Shown piece after piece: positions 1 through 8,984 of a stretch of DNA of 64,000 bases; the stretch's first letter is position 1, and the number at the start of each line of letters is the position of its first letter. The notes under the pieces were generated by a model. That model ran no database searches. It was not told where the DNA came from and saw nothing but the letters and a program-made list of their open reading frames with translations. The stretch is taken from NCBI GenBank assembly GCA_017622815.1, contig JAGAQH010000042.1, positions 62,001-126,000 on the forward strand, read 5' to 3'. The stretch comes from Bacteroidaceae bacterium. GTDB taxonomy: Bacteria; Bacteroidota; Bacteroidia; Bacteroidales; Bacteroidaceae. The translations under genes and the position numbers were made by a program.

Positions 1-545
1 TTTTTAAGATGTGTCCTTTTACCTTCGTGACAATGGCAAATAAATCGCTGGATACCGTCATTTTCTTTTCCGTCTGGTAGTCCCCATTGTTCGATAAAAT
101 CCTTGAAAGACTGCATTTCATCGACAACGGGAATCCAAGCCTTATGTGACTGCTTTGTTGCAGATATGACTATTTTCTCGACTCTTTCGGTCTTAATGTT
201 CCTACGCTCAGAGAACTGGCAGTTCAGGAATGATACCCTATCCCACCCTATCTCGGTTGCTTTCTCTACAAGCCATTCTATACGTTCATTGAGTTTGGTG
301 GGTGCCACGGCCAAATGTATGTTGCCACTCCATGCACGTTCCTGTTTTTCCTCTTCTATAATCTTGTACAGGCAATGGTGATTGGACGCTGTGGTGATTT
401 CTGCCCTATAGAAAGTTCCACATCCGTCCATGAGGTTTATCTCGTCGCCTTCTTTCATGCGCAACACGCGTACAGCATGCTTGGCTTCATCTTCAGGCAG
501 AGAACCGGAAACGGTAGGCGTATAGAAAAAACGAACCTCTTTCAT
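1..545 (-). CDS. rsmE: 16S rRNA m3U1498 methyltransferase RsmE (3' part outside window)
   Basis: This is the N-terminal 181 codons of an RsmE-family SPOUT methyltransferase, which N3-methylates U1498 of 16S rRNA in the 30S subunit. The reading frame runs open from an ATG at 543-545 to the left window edge. Visible hallmarks are the PUA-like N-terminus (MKEVRFFYTP, then HAVRVLRMKEGDEINLMDG) and the family segment LAVAPTKLNERIEWLVEKAT followed by CQFSERRNIKTERVEKI and SATKQSHKAW. The SAM-binding C-terminal knot lies beyond the edge. It starts 11 bases after the stop of the transporter gene, so it is probably the last gene of a leftward operon. The identification is firm; completeness cannot be judged. 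Confidence 0.93.
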   Translation of the reverse strand, partial: MKEVRFFYTPTVSGSLPEDEAKHAVRVLRMKEGDEINLMDGCGTFYRAEITTASNHHCLYKIIEEEKQERAWSGNIHLAVAPTKLNERIEWLVEKATEIGWDRVSFLNCQFSERRNIKTERVEKIVISATKQSHKAWIPVVDEMQSFKDFIEQWGLPDGKENDGIQRFICHCHEGKRTHLK

Positions 546-556
546 AGTCCAGACAA

Positions 557-1834
557 TCAATTTGTTTTTTCCGTGACGTGCTTGTATCTAAACAACAATG
601 CAAACAATATGGCAACAACCAAGGCATATATTGCAAATATGGTCCACGCTTCCTGCCAGCCACCTGTACCAGGCTTGTCTATCATCAGTCCGCTCTCATT
701 CACGGTGTACATGTTCATTACCCATCCTGCAACAATCATACCCAATGAAGCGCCAAAGCCATTGGTCATCATCATGAATACTCCTTGGGCAGAATTTCTT
801 ATACTGATATCCGTTTCCTTGTCAACAAACAGCGAACCGCTTATGTTGAAGAAGTCAAATGCTATACCATACACTATCATGCTAAGAATCAGCAACCACA
901 CGCCGTCACCGGGATTGCCTACGGCAAAGAAGCCGAACCTCAAAGCCCAAGCAAGCATGGACATGAGCATTACCTTCTTTATGCCGAAACGGCTGAGGAA
1001 GAATGGTATCAGCAAGATGCATAATGTCTCACTCATCTGTGACAATGATATAAGTATATTGGAATGCTCGACCCCGAAAGTTCCCTGATACATCTCGTTA
1101 ATACCGAATGATTGCAGGAATGGTCCGGCATAACCGTTTGTTATCTGCAAACAGCATCCCAACAACATGGAGAATATGAAGAACAGTGCCATCCTGTAAT
1201 TTCGGAATAATTTGAAAGCCTCCAATCCAAGTGCCTGTACAAAACTGTTGTTGCTTTTGTTGGCACTTGTTTCGCATTTGGGCATTGTCATAGAGTATAG
1301 TGCAAGAACAACAGACAATATTCCGCTCCATAGGAACTGGATAGATGTTGTCTGCCAACCGCTAAGGTCTACAATCCACATTGAGACGATGAAACCAACA
1401 GTACCAAACACACGAATTGGCGGAAAAGTCTTAACGGCGTCTAAACCTGCCTTATCCAATGCATTATACGAAACAGAGTTTGCCAAAGCAATGGTTGGCA
1501 TAAAGAAGGCTACACTTATAGAATACAGACCGAACAAAATAGAAAAGTCCACCTTGTCAGAAGTCTGGATACAATACATGCTTGCTGCTATCATCGCACC
1601 ACCTGCCAGAAAATGACATAGGCTCAATACCTTTTGTGCCTGCATCCATCTATCAGCAACTATTCCCATCAAGGCAGGCATGATAATTGACACAAAACCC
1701 TGTATGGAATAGAAATATCCTATATATGCTCCTAAACCGACACTTGCCAGGTAGCCACCCATGCTGGTCAGGTATGCACCCCAAACGGCAAATTCAAGAA
1801 AATTAAGTACTGTAAGTCTGATTTTTGTATTCAT
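557..1834 (-). CDS. MFS transporter, nucleoside:H+ symporter (NupG/XapB-like) family
   Basis: This 425-residue polytopic inner-membrane protein has about 12 hydrophobic segments. The N-terminal run MNTKIRLTVLNFLEFAVWGA with GYLASVGLGAYIGYFYSIQG, followed by PALMGIVADRW, is typical of the nucleoside:proton symporter branch of the major facilitator superfamily. The length fits the family (about 400-430). The substrate is probably a nucleoside, but substrate assignment rests on family resemblance only. It lies between the RlmI-like methyltransferase (51-base gap upstream) and rsmE (11-base gap downstream), all leftward. No truncation is seen. Confidence 0.8.
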   Translation of the reverse strand: MNTKIRLTVLNFLEFAVWGAYLTSMGGYLASVGLGAYIGYFYSIQGFVSIIMPALMGIVADRWMQAQKVLSLCHFLAGGAMIAASMYCIQTSDKVDFSILFGLYSISVAFFMPTIALANSVSYNALDKAGLDAVKTFPPIRVFGTVGFIVSMWIVDLSGWQTTSIQFLWSGILSVVLALYSMTMPKCETSANKSNNSFVQALGLEAFKLFRNYRMALFFIFSMLLGCCLQITNGYAGPFLQSFGINEMYQGTFGVEHSNILISLSQMSETLCILLIPFFLSRFGIKKVMLMSMLAWALRFGFFAVGNPGDGVWLLILSMIVYGIAFDFFNISGSLFVDKETDISIRNSAQGVFMMMTNGFGASLGMIVAGWVMNMYTVNESGLMIDKPGTGGWQEAWTIFAIYALVVAILFALLFRYKHVTEKTN

Positions 1835-1885
1835 GATGTTATTTGATTGTCATAGACGTAGGTTTAACAAAAGTGTACATTCACA

Positions 1886-3094
1886 TCATTCAATGTACAC
1901 CACCAGTCCTTTCAGGTATTCGCCTTCAGGATGGTTGATGTTGATAGGATGATCTGCCGGTTGATGCAACTGATGCAGTATCCTTATGTCTCTTCCTGTC
2001 TGCAGGGCGGCAGCGAATATTGCCGTTCGGAACTGCTCTTTGTTGACAGCCTGTGAGCAAGAGAAGGTAAACAGGATACTGCCTTTGGGCATTTTCTCCA
2101 TAGCCTTGGCATTTAACTTTGTATATCCTCTCAAAGCTTGCTTTAGGGCATCTCTGTGTTTGGCAAACGCAGGAGGGTCCAAAATTACGAGATCATAGTT
2201 TGATGCCATTTCATCAAGGAATTTGAAGGCATCTGCCGCAAAGGCTTTGTGTCTTGTATCGTTGGGAAAATTCAACGAAATGTTCTTGTTGACAAGTTCT
2301 ACAGCCTTGGCGCTGCTGTCCACACTATGCACAAGTTCAGCTCCTCCACGCATACTATATACGCTGAATCCTCCTGTATAGCAGAACATGTTCAGCACAC
2401 GACGTCCCTTGGAGTATTGCTCCAGAAGTGCCCGGTTATCTCTTTGGTCTACAAAGAATCCCGTCTTCTGACCTTTCAGCCAGTCTATATGGAACTTCAA
2501 TCCGTTTTCTATAGCAATGTCATTGTTGGATTGGCCAATAAGAAAACCGTTCTCTTGTCCTAACTCAGCCTTGAACGGCAAAGTTGTTTCGCTCTTATAG
2601 TATACGGCCTTAAGGTCATCACCCATGATTTTTTTCAGCGAGTTTGCAATAAGCATTCTGTCTACATGCATTCCTACACTGTGTGCCTGCATTACAGCAA
2701 CTCCATCATACATGTCTATTACCAGACCAGGCAAACCATCTCCCTCACCATGCACAAGTCGGTATGTAGAGTTTCTGTCATGCTCGTCCGTATCTTCGCC
2801 ATTTCGGAGTAATCCGATGCTTCGTCTTATATCCAGAGCGACAGAAAGTTTGTTTTCATAGAATTCATCGTCTACGCATTGGTCGGAAAAAGACAAGACT
2901 CTCACAGCTATACTGCCTATTTGCCAATGGCCTACAGCAATAAAATCCCCTTGTGAAGTTAGAACCCTGACAACATCACCTTCTTGCAGTTCTCCTTCGC
3001 TATGGTGTATTGCCCCTGAGAAAATCCATGGATGCTTTCTTAACAGGCTATCCTCCTTCCCCTTTTTCAGTACTATGGTCTTGATTTTAGACAT
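1886..3094 (-). CDS. rlmI: Class I rRNA methyltransferase, RlmI/YccW-like (PUA + SAM domains)
   Basis: This 402-residue protein has an N-terminal PUA domain (residues about 1-75, with KHPWIFSGAI and EGDVVRVLTSQGDF), an EEHI-like linker, and a C-terminal Rossmann methyltransferase. The SAM motif is VLNMFCYTGGFSVYSMRGG, the catalytic-region motif is LVILDPPAFAKHRDAL, and FTFSCSQAV carries a conserved Cys. This matches the RlmI family, which makes m5C in 23S rRNA (position 1962 in E. coli). The exact base modified here is inferred. It is co-directional with the RNase D-like gene (23-base gap) and the transporter downstream. Confidence 0.88.
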   Translation of the reverse strand: MSKIKTIVLKKGKEDSLLRKHPWIFSGAIHHSEGELQEGDVVRVLTSQGDFIAVGHWQIGSIAVRVLSFSDQCVDDEFYENKLSVALDIRRSIGLLRNGEDTDEHDRNSTYRLVHGEGDGLPGLVIDMYDGVAVMQAHSVGMHVDRMLIANSLKKIMGDDLKAVYYKSETTLPFKAELGQENGFLIGQSNNDIAIENGLKFHIDWLKGQKTGFFVDQRDNRALLEQYSKGRRVLNMFCYTGGFSVYSMRGGAELVHSVDSSAKAVELVNKNISLNFPNDTRHKAFAADAFKFLDEMASNYDLVILDPPAFAKHRDALKQALRGYTKLNAKAMEKMPKGSILFTFSCSQAVNKEQFRTAIFAAALQTGRDIRILHQLHQPADHPININHPEGEYLKGLVVYIE

Positions 3095-3117
3095 TATTGG
3101 TATTGTGTATATGTGTA

Positions 3118-3903
3118 TTATGCGATATTCTGGAGTTTTTCTTTCTCTTTCCTTGCTTTGTTTTTGCGTCTATGTGCCTTTGCCTTCATGGCCTTGCGTT
3201 TGCGTGACTTGGCTTCTTTCTGCTCTTTTCGTATCTTTTTCTTTTCCTGGTCTTCTGCGCTCGGTCCGGGTTGTTCCGTTTTTTCTGGCTCTGGTATGAT
3301 TTCCAGCATATAGCCATTTGCGTCCAGTTGCATTATTTCCTCGTAAATCTGTATGCATGCCCAAGCGTCTGTTGCAGCATATCGTTTCTGAGCCTCAGTA
3401 AGAACATCCGCCTCCCAATTTGTCAGCTGCTGTGTCTTGCTGATACGCTGGCCGAAAAAGTTGGCATATAGTTTCTGCAGAGACTGGTCAACGATTCCCA
3501 TCTCTTTTACCAACTGTTGCAACTCGGCATGTCTGCCGGCTACAAACTGTTTGCGTCTGGCAAGCTGTGTAAAATCATCCTTCAGAGAAAGCCCCACTTT
3601 CAGTACCTTATCATCACTCATCAGGCGTATCAGGTCATCAGTATAGCCAATGTGGTTTAACCTGAATAAAAAACATGTATCATACGTTGAAACCTGCAGT
3701 AATGCAACAGGATTCATCCCTGCGCCCTTCTTGAACACGGGTTTCGTTTCCGTATCTATACCTATAATTTCTTGGCTTAGAAGGTAATCAACAGCCTTTG
3801 CCGCTTCCTCCTTGCTCTGTATGACAATTATCCGCCCTTGAAAAAGAACCTTTGGCAATTGGCCAATCAGTTTTTTGTCGTACCTGTTTACTAATGTCTT
3901 CAT
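3118..3903 (-). CDS. 3'-5' exonuclease, RNase D-like DEDDy family
   Basis: This 261-residue protein contains a DEDDy exonuclease fold. Exo I is IIGIDTET (DxE, about residues 46-53), Exo II lies in KVLKVGLSLKDDFTQL, and Exo III is RYAATDAWACIQIY (YxxxD). It lacks the HRDC domains of classical RNase D, so it is the short Bacteroidetes-type relative. From about residue 215 the protein ends in a very basic tail (KEQKEAKSRKRKAMKAKAHR and onwards), suited to nucleic-acid binding. It is the first gene of the leftward operon. Its likely role is RNA or DNA 3'-end processing; the substrate is unknown. Confidence 0.85.
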   Translation of the reverse strand: MKTLVNRYDKKLIGQLPKVLFQGRIIVIQSKEEAAKAVDYLLSQEIIGIDTETKPVFKKGAGMNPVALLQVSTYDTCFLFRLNHIGYTDDLIRLMSDDKVLKVGLSLKDDFTQLARRKQFVAGRHAELQQLVKEMGIVDQSLQKLYANFFGQRISKTQQLTNWEADVLTEAQKRYAATDAWACIQIYEEIMQLDANGYMLEIIPEPEKTEQPGPSAEDQEKKKIRKEQKEAKSRKRKAMKAKAHRRKNKARKEKEKLQNIA

Positions 3904-3988
3904 TTTGTGGAAAGGCTGAACCTATCTTTGTCTCAATATTTTTAATTTAATGGGCAGGCAGTAATTACCATACTGGATTATTCGAATA

Positions 3989-3996
3989 CAAAATTA
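3989..3996 (-). promoter_or_regulatory. Putative -7 element for the leftward rlmI operon
   Basis: On the minus strand this reads TAATTTTG, matching the Bacteroidetes -7 consensus TAnnTTTG. It lies about 90 bases before the exonuclease ATG. No convincing -33 TTG was seen. Confidence 0.4.
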
Positions 3997-4039
3997 TGAA
4001 AAAAACATCATTTATTCCACTATTTCCGTTTTTTTCCAC

Positions 4040-4047
4040 TAAATTTG
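4040..4047 (+). promoter_or_regulatory. -7 promoter element of ftsK
   Basis: TAAATTTG matches TAnnTTTG exactly and lies 25 bases before the ATG at 4072. The longest open frame of ftsK begins with a TTG inside this element, which would lie upstream of the transcription start. The promoter therefore decides for the ATG at 4072. Confidence 0.6.
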
Positions 4048-4071
4048 CAGAAGAAATTCCAATGGAGACTT

Positions 4072-6612
4072 ATGGCAAACACTAAAATAGACAAAAGAAC
4101 CGTCAAGAAAGGACAAAGTAAAACCAAAAACGAGCCAAAATCATCATACTTCCAGAAAATCCGCAATTTTTGGAAAGGTTCAAATGATTCTGCTCCTACA
4201 GACAACAGCGACAATATGTCCAAGGCAGAAATAACACGTTTCTGCATAGGTGCAGTATTGTTTATTGTCAGTTGTTTTATTTTCCTTAGTCTTGTTTCTC
4301 ATCTCTTCACTGCCACCGAGGATTCTACTTGGGTGGAGGGAGACCGTGCACATAACTGGATGGGAACATTGGGCCTGGCCACAGCAAGGTTTTTCATTGA
4401 CCAATGCTGGGGAGTATCGTCCATTTTCATACCTTTATTCCTCATTGTTGCATCGCTGCGCATTATGCAGGTTTACAAGGTAAGACTCTGGAAATGGTTC
4501 CTGAACTGCTCAATACTAATGATTTGGTCATCCGCCTTTTCATATTTTCTTCTGCAGCCCATCCTTGACAAATTCAGAAGTCCTATATCCCTTGGAGGAG
4601 GCATAGGCATGACTGAAGTTTCATTCCTTGAAGCCAAGGTCGGTGCTATCGGTACATTCTTCATACTTGTTGCCATTGCAGTAGGTTACCTGATTTACCT
4701 GTCGGACGAGACAATCAGAATCATACGTAAGATACTTTCTCCCGTTGACTACATCAAGTCTGCGCGCAACAAACAGCAGGAAGACAATACGGAAACTGAG
4801 ATTGACGATGTAGACGTTGAAACCGAAGGAATTACATCTGCGTCTAACTATTCAGGCCTTAGCCCCGAAGAAACTGCCACAACCATTGAGTTTAACGACG
4901 TTTCGTTGGCAGACAACACTTCTTCAACGGCTAATAACGATAATCCTTTGGACATTGAGATTGTCCTCTCCAATAATGAGGATGACAATTCTGAGCATGG
5001 CGATGAAACCACAGGAAACAACAATGACGACAAGACTATGGTCGTTCATAAGGGAGTAGAAGAGGAAGAAGCACATCTTGACGAATCACGTCAATTGGAA
5101 CCGTACGACCCCAAACTGGATCTGGAGAACTACAAGTATCCCACCATTGATTTGCTGAAACATTATGACATAGACACCTCTATAGACATGGAGGAGCAGC
5201 AGCAGAACAAGAACCGCATTATCCAGGTATTGTCGGACTTCGGTGTAAAGATTTCAAGCATCAAGGCTACAGTAGGTCCAACTATCACCCTGTATGAAAT
5301 CACCCCGGCTCCTGGAGTGCGTATTTCCAAAATCAGAAACCTTGAGGACGACATTGCCTTGTCCCTCTCTGCATTAGGCATACGTATCATTGCCCCCATA
5401 CCCGGCAAAGGCACAATAGGCATTGAGGTTCCCAATGCCAAACCTCAGATTGTGTCTATGGAAAGCATTATAAACAGTCGCAAGTTCCAGGAAACTCAAT
5501 TTGAACTCCCCATGGCCTTGGGCAAGACCATTACCAATGAACTGTATATGGTAGACTTGGCCAAGATGCCGCACCTTCTTGTTGCAGGTGCAACAGGTCA
5601 GGGTAAGTCTGTCGGTCTTAATGCAATCATCACATCACTTCTCTACAAGAAACACCCAGCAGAACTCAAACTCGTGATGGTTGACCCCAAGAAGGTTGAA
5701 TTCAGCGTGTACTCGCCTATCATCAACCATTTCCTGGCCCAAGTAGAGGGAACGGAAGGCGACGAACCCATTATCACCGATGTACAGAAAGTAGTGCAGA
5801 CGCTTAAGTCACTCTGTGTGGAGATGGACAACAGATATGACCTGCTCAAAAAAGCCGGAGCGAGAAATCTGCGCGAATACAACGAGAAGTTCAAGTCACG
5901 TCACCTCAATCCGGAGAACGGACACCGTTTCATGCCATACATCGTTGTTATAATAGACGAGTTTGGCGACCTCATCATGACTGCCGGCAAGGAAATAGAA
6001 CTTCCCATTTGCCGTATAGCCCAGTTGGCCCGTGCCGTTGGCATACATATGATCATAGCCACCCAGCGTCCCACCACCAACATTATCACCGGTACCATCA
6101 AGGCCAACTTCCCAGGCCGAATGGCATTCAAGGTAAGTGCAATGGTTGATAGCCGTACCATTCTGGACCGTGCAGGTGCACAGCAGCTGGTAGGTAAAGG
6201 TGATATGCTTGTACTTGGCGGAGGAGCAGAACCCGTCCGTGTGCAGTGTGCCTTTGTAGATACTCCCGAGGTAGAGGCCATTACCAAGTACATAGCATGC
6301 CAGCAGAGTTATCTTGGCCCGGCACCCCTGCCTCCTGTTGCCATGGAAGGAGAGGATGGAGATGGTCCCGATGTGGATATGCAGAATCTTGATCCTATGT
6401 TTGAGGAAGTTGCGCGTCTGGTTGTACAGACCCAGCAAGGCTCTACCAGCATGATACAGCGAAAGTTCTCTATCGGTTACAATCGTGCAGGACGTCTTAT
6501 GGACCAACTGGAAGTGGCAGGTATTGTTGGCCCGGCACATGGTAGCAAGCCCCGCGAAGTACTTTGCATCAGCGAAGAGGATCTGCAGTTCCGTATCGAT
6601 AATATGCGATAA
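4072..6612 (+). CDS. ftsK: DNA translocase FtsK/SpoIIIE
   Basis: This 846-residue ATP-driven DNA pump coordinates chromosome dimer resolution with septation. It has a short basic cytoplasmic N-terminus, four membrane segments (about residues 50-220), an acidic low-complexity linker (about 230-340), then the alpha/beta motor. Walker A is VAGATGQGKSVGLNA and Walker B is YIVVIIDEFGDLIM, followed by QRPTTNIITG. The C-terminal gamma winged-helix domain contains SMIQRKFSIGYNRAGRLMDQ, the KOPS-reading module. ATG 4072 is preferred over TTG 4045, because the TTG is part of the promoter. It is followed at 41 bases by a LolA-like gene, the usual Bacteroidetes neighbour. Confidence 0.95.
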   Translation: MANTKIDKRTVKKGQSKTKNEPKSSYFQKIRNFWKGSNDSAPTDNSDNMSKAEITRFCIGAVLFIVSCFIFLSLVSHLFTATEDSTWVEGDRAHNWMGTLGLATARFFIDQCWGVSSIFIPLFLIVASLRIMQVYKVRLWKWFLNCSILMIWSSAFSYFLLQPILDKFRSPISLGGGIGMTEVSFLEAKVGAIGTFFILVAIAVGYLIYLSDETIRIIRKILSPVDYIKSARNKQQEDNTETEIDDVDVETEGITSASNYSGLSPEETATTIEFNDVSLADNTSSTANNDNPLDIEIVLSNNEDDNSEHGDETTGNNNDDKTMVVHKGVEEEEAHLDESRQLEPYDPKLDLENYKYPTIDLLKHYDIDTSIDMEEQQQNKNRIIQVLSDFGVKISSIKATVGPTITLYEITPAPGVRISKIRNLEDDIALSLSALGIRIIAPIPGKGTIGIEVPNAKPQIVSMESIINSRKFQETQFELPMALGKTITNELYMVDLAKMPHLLVAGATGQGKSVGLNAIITSLLYKKHPAELKLVMVDPKKVEFSVYSPIINHFLAQVEGTEGDEPIITDVQKVVQTLKSLCVEMDNRYDLLKKAGARNLREYNEKFKSRHLNPENGHRFMPYIVVIIDEFGDLIMTAGKEIELPICRIAQLARAVGIHMIIATQRPTTNIITGTIKANFPGRMAFKVSAMVDSRTILDRAGAQQLVGKGDMLVLGGGAEPVRVQCAFVDTPEVEAITKYIACQQSYLGPAPLPPVAMEGEDGDGPDVDMQNLDPMFEEVARLVVQTQQGSTSMIQRKFSIGYNRAGRLMDQLEVAGIVGPAHGSKPREVLCISEEDLQFRIDNMR

Positions 6613-6653
6613 GTCCTCCTGCTATTATATATATAAATAAGGTATAGACAGGT

Positions 6654-7292
6654 ATGAAAAAGATTGTTCTAATGCTTCTTGCCGTAACATTGGCAAATAC
6701 TCCTTCCGTCGCACAGGAAAAACTTTCTGCGCTTAGTATCCTTGACCGCACATCGGAACGGATGCTGACACCTGGTGGTGTAAGCGCCAACTTCACAACA
6801 ACAATGTTCCAGGGCACACAACCACAGGAAACAATAAGCGGAACTATTGATATTCTTGGCGAAAAGTATGTAATGAAGACACCAGGCATGTCCACATGGT
6901 TTAACGGGACAGACCAATGGAGTCTTATTGCCGGTAACGGTGAAGTAACCCTCTCCTCCCCTACCCCCGAAGAACTTCAGGCCTCCTCTCCCATGGCTTT
7001 TATCGGAATATACAAGCAAGGATTTAATCTTTCCTACAAGAAAGCAGAATTACGAGGTCGTAAGGTGTGGGATGTCTCATTAAAACCCAAGAAGCGAGGA
7101 CAAGAACCTTCCGTAATTATTATCAGTATAGACTGCAAGACATTCGATCCCATGTGCATTCGCATTCGTAACAAAAAAGATTGGACACGAATCAGCATAA
7201 ATGATTTCAAATCTGGCGCCGGACTTCCTGTAGGTCATTTCAACTACCCCGCCAATGAATATCCGGAATACGAAATTATAGACATGAGATAA
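6654..7292 (+). CDS. LolA-like outer-membrane lipoprotein carrier
   Basis: This 212-residue periplasmic protein has a signal peptide (MKKIVLMLLAVTLANTPSVA, cleavage near AQ). The body resembles the LolA half-barrel, with an early segment for chafing apolar substrates (SANFTTTMFQ, ETISGTIDILGEKYVMKTPG, STWFNGTDQWSL) and the late LKPKKRGQEPSVIIISIDCK. LolA carries lipoproteins from LolCDE across the periplasm. Bacteroidetes LolA homologues are often found directly after ftsK, as here. It is the last gene of that operon. Sequence-level support is moderate because the family is divergent. Confidence 0.8.
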   Translation: MKKIVLMLLAVTLANTPSVAQEKLSALSILDRTSERMLTPGGVSANFTTTMFQGTQPQETISGTIDILGEKYVMKTPGMSTWFNGTDQWSLIAGNGEVTLSSPTPEELQASSPMAFIGIYKQGFNLSYKKAELRGRKVWDVSLKPKKRGQEPSVIIISIDCKTFDPMCIRIRNKKDWTRISINDFKSGAGLPVGHFNYPANEYPEYEIIDMR

Positions 7293-7343
7293 TCTTAACG
7301 TTATTTTCTTCTCGTTTTTCTTGCGTGTGTGCAAAAATGAGCG

Positions 7344-7351
7344 TACCTTTG
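7344..7351 (+). promoter_or_regulatory. -7 promoter element of the DUF2147 gene
   Basis: TACCTTTG matches TAnnTTTG and is followed by GCAC; the ATG is 28 bases downstream. Confidence 0.6.
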
Positions 7352-7379
7352 CACGGAATTTAAGAAAACGAGAAGAAGA

Positions 7380-7835
7380 ATGAAGAAATTTATTATCATG
7401 CTTGCATGTGCATTTATGGCTGTATGCCCCACATTTGCACAGGGAATCAATGACAAGGCCGACAACATTGTCGGAGAGTATCTAACAGACCGCGGTGGCA
7501 GCAAGAGCAAGGTCCGCATTACCAAAAACGCTCAAGGTACATACGATGCACAAGTATTTTGGGTAGAACATCCCCTTGGCAAAGACGGCAAGAAGCGCAA
7601 GGATGTCAAGAACCCGGACAAATCATTACGCAATGTAGACATAGACAAGGTTGTCATCGTCCGTGGTCTGAAGTACGATCCTGAGGACAAAGACTGGAGC
7701 GGAGCAAAGATATATGACCCTACCAAGGGCATGCGAGTAAATGCTACAGCCAAGTTTGAAACTGCAAAGAAACTGAAACTTCGTGCCACCATCATGGGCA
7801 TTGGCCAGACCCTTTACTGGGAGAAGATAAAGTAA
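7380..7835 (+). CDS. DUF2147 secreted protein
   Basis: This 151-residue protein has a signal peptide (cleavage near TFAQG). The mature domain fits DUF2147: IVGEYLTDRGGSKSKVRITK, then a central PLGKDGKKRKDVKNPDKSLR, GLKYDPEDKDWSGAKIYDPT, and the closing LRATIMGIGQTLYWEKIK. It is a small lipocalin-like beta fold of unknown function, found in the periplasm or outer envelope of many Bacteroidetes. It has its own promoter and a strong terminator 29 bases after the stop, so it is probably monocistronic. Confidence 0.85.
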   Translation: MKKFIIMLACAFMAVCPTFAQGINDKADNIVGEYLTDRGGSKSKVRITKNAQGTYDAQVFWVEHPLGKDGKKRKDVKNPDKSLRNVDIDKVVIVRGLKYDPEDKDWSGAKIYDPTKGMRVNATAKFETAKKLKLRATIMGIGQTLYWEKIK

Positions 7836-7863
7836 ATAATTATACTTTGCCATAAAGGCACGT

Positions 7864-7906
7864 ATATAAGAAAAGTCCCAACAACTCATTGGGACTTTTC
7901 TTATAT
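7864..7906 (+). terminator. Strong hairpin terminator after the DUF2147 gene
   Basis: An 18-bp perfect stem (7864-7881 with 7889-7906) closes a 7-base loop. The outer arms are A-rich and T-rich, so the RNA ends in UUUUCUUAUAU. The structure can act in both directions. Confidence 0.85.
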
Positions 7907-8027
7907 CTGTTTTTTGGGGATACTCCCCTATTCAACGCCTGGTCAAAAGCGACTTGCCTTGCCGATATACAGGTAACAATAAATAATCAACAGAACTTAA
8001 GCTCAAATCGGGCATTAACCTTATATA

Positions 8028-8109
8028 CAATCAACAAGAACTTAGACAAGACTTTAAACGAGATTATTTCTGATTAGATTCCAGCAACACAGTTAGCCTG
8101 TTGGAATTA
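8028..8109 (-). repeat. Truncated, reverse-oriented copy of the folded intergenic repeat
   Basis: Read on the minus strand this has the end and linker of the 27/33-kb repeats: GTTGCTGGAATCTAATCAG, an A-rich stretch, then CTCGTTTAAAGTC and TGTTGATTG. The inner cassette is missing. After the GCAAC arm the sequence runs straight to TTGGAATT, giving a small solo hairpin. It fills most of the 300-base gap before the toxin-antitoxin pair; the rest (7907-8027) shows nothing recognisable. Confidence 0.6.
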
Positions 8110-8136
8110 TATATATCATCGGTTACAAGGTCTTCG

Positions 8137-8523
8137 CTAAAGAGTTTTTGTCGCGTCCAAATCGTTCATCATTCGACAAATCGTCTGCAATAGGTTTGGA
8201 AATTCGTTTTTTACCACATTGAATACGACCTCAGCATCTAACTCAAAATAATGATGAGCAATAATATCCCGAATACCCATGGCACCTTTCCAATCAACTT
8301 CAGGGTATAGGGGCAATAATTCCTTGCCTGTTATCTTATCAATCCCTTTAATACTTTCACCAATAGCAATGAGTAGCATGCAAGTGCTCTCAAGACGCTC
8401 CATACCTGCAGGTGACATATAATAATACTTATATGAAGCAATCTGCTCAGAATTGGAAATCACACGCTCTACTGTTTGTTTTATCTTAGCAAGAGCGGTA
8501 AGCACATATTCTGTTTTATGCAT
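8137..8523 (-). CDS. hepT: HepT-like ribonuclease toxin (DUF86)
   Basis: This 128-residue helical protein belongs to the HEPN superfamily. The diagnostic RX4HXY motif is present as RDIIAHHY near residue 87. In characterised MntA/HepT systems HepT is an RNase toxin, and MntA neutralises it by adenylylating the tyrosine of this motif. The start codon overlaps the end of the preceding mntA-like gene by 8 bases, the usual translational coupling. The pair sits in a repeat-rich accessory patch. The function as an active toxin is inferred from family and arrangement. Confidence 0.85.
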   Translation of the reverse strand: MHKTEYVLTALAKIKQTVERVISNSEQIASYKYYYMSPAGMERLESTCMLLIAIGESIKGIDKITGKELLPLYPEVDWKGAMGIRDIIAHHYFELDAEVVFNVVKNEFPNLLQTICRMMNDLDATKTL

Positions 8524-8809
8524 AGATACCCTCCCTCATAATATCGCGTTTCAGCAATGCATCCATCTCTGGCCGAATACGAATAATGTCTACCGGATTG
8601 CCAAAAAGTTGCTGAAGCTCTTCTTTGATATGTACCATGTAGAACAAAGAGGGGGTCTTCAAATCGACACAAATATCAACATCACTACCTTCGGTATGTT
8701 CTCCACGAGCCACTGAACCAAAGATGCCTATGCGAGAAATCCCATACTGCATAGCCCTCATCGCTTTGTAGTCTTTAAGCAACTGTAGATATTCACTTGT
8801 CGTTTTCAT
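8516..8809 (-). CDS. mntA: MntA-like minimal nucleotidyltransferase antitoxin
   Basis: This 97-residue minimal nucleotidyltransferase has the signature GSX10DXD, seen as GSVARGEHTEGSDVDI at about residues 31-46. The length is standard for the antitoxin partner of HepT. It lies directly upstream of the hepT-like gene with an 8-base overlap and is preceded by a TATATTTG promoter element. Its probable activity is transfer of AMP to the HepT tyrosine. Confidence 0.85.
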   Translation of the reverse strand: MKTTSEYLQLLKDYKAMRAMQYGISRIGIFGSVARGEHTEGSDVDICVDLKTPSLFYMVHIKEELQQLFGNPVDIIRIRPEMDALLKRDIMREGIYA

Positions 8810-8843
8810 AAAGTATACGTTATGATAGCCGCCATTACGTTTG

Positions 8844-8851
8844 CAAATATA
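8844..8851 (-). promoter_or_regulatory. -7 promoter element of mntA-hepT
   Basis: The minus strand reads TATATTTG (TAnnTTTG), 34 bases before the mntA-like ATG. Confidence 0.5.
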
Positions 8852-8984
8852 TAAATATTCCTTGATACTACCAAACAGAGCAACAGTTTTAATGATGAAG
8901 GCTTAGCGCTTACGAAATAGTTTTCCGTTTGACTTGACTTAACGTCGATCTTTGCTGCTGTTTGTTAACTATGTATCTCCTCAC

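Noticed and set aside
4045-4071. TTG start extending FtsK by nine residues
   Set aside because: The TTG is the last part of the TAAATTTG promoter element and would lie upstream of the transcript.
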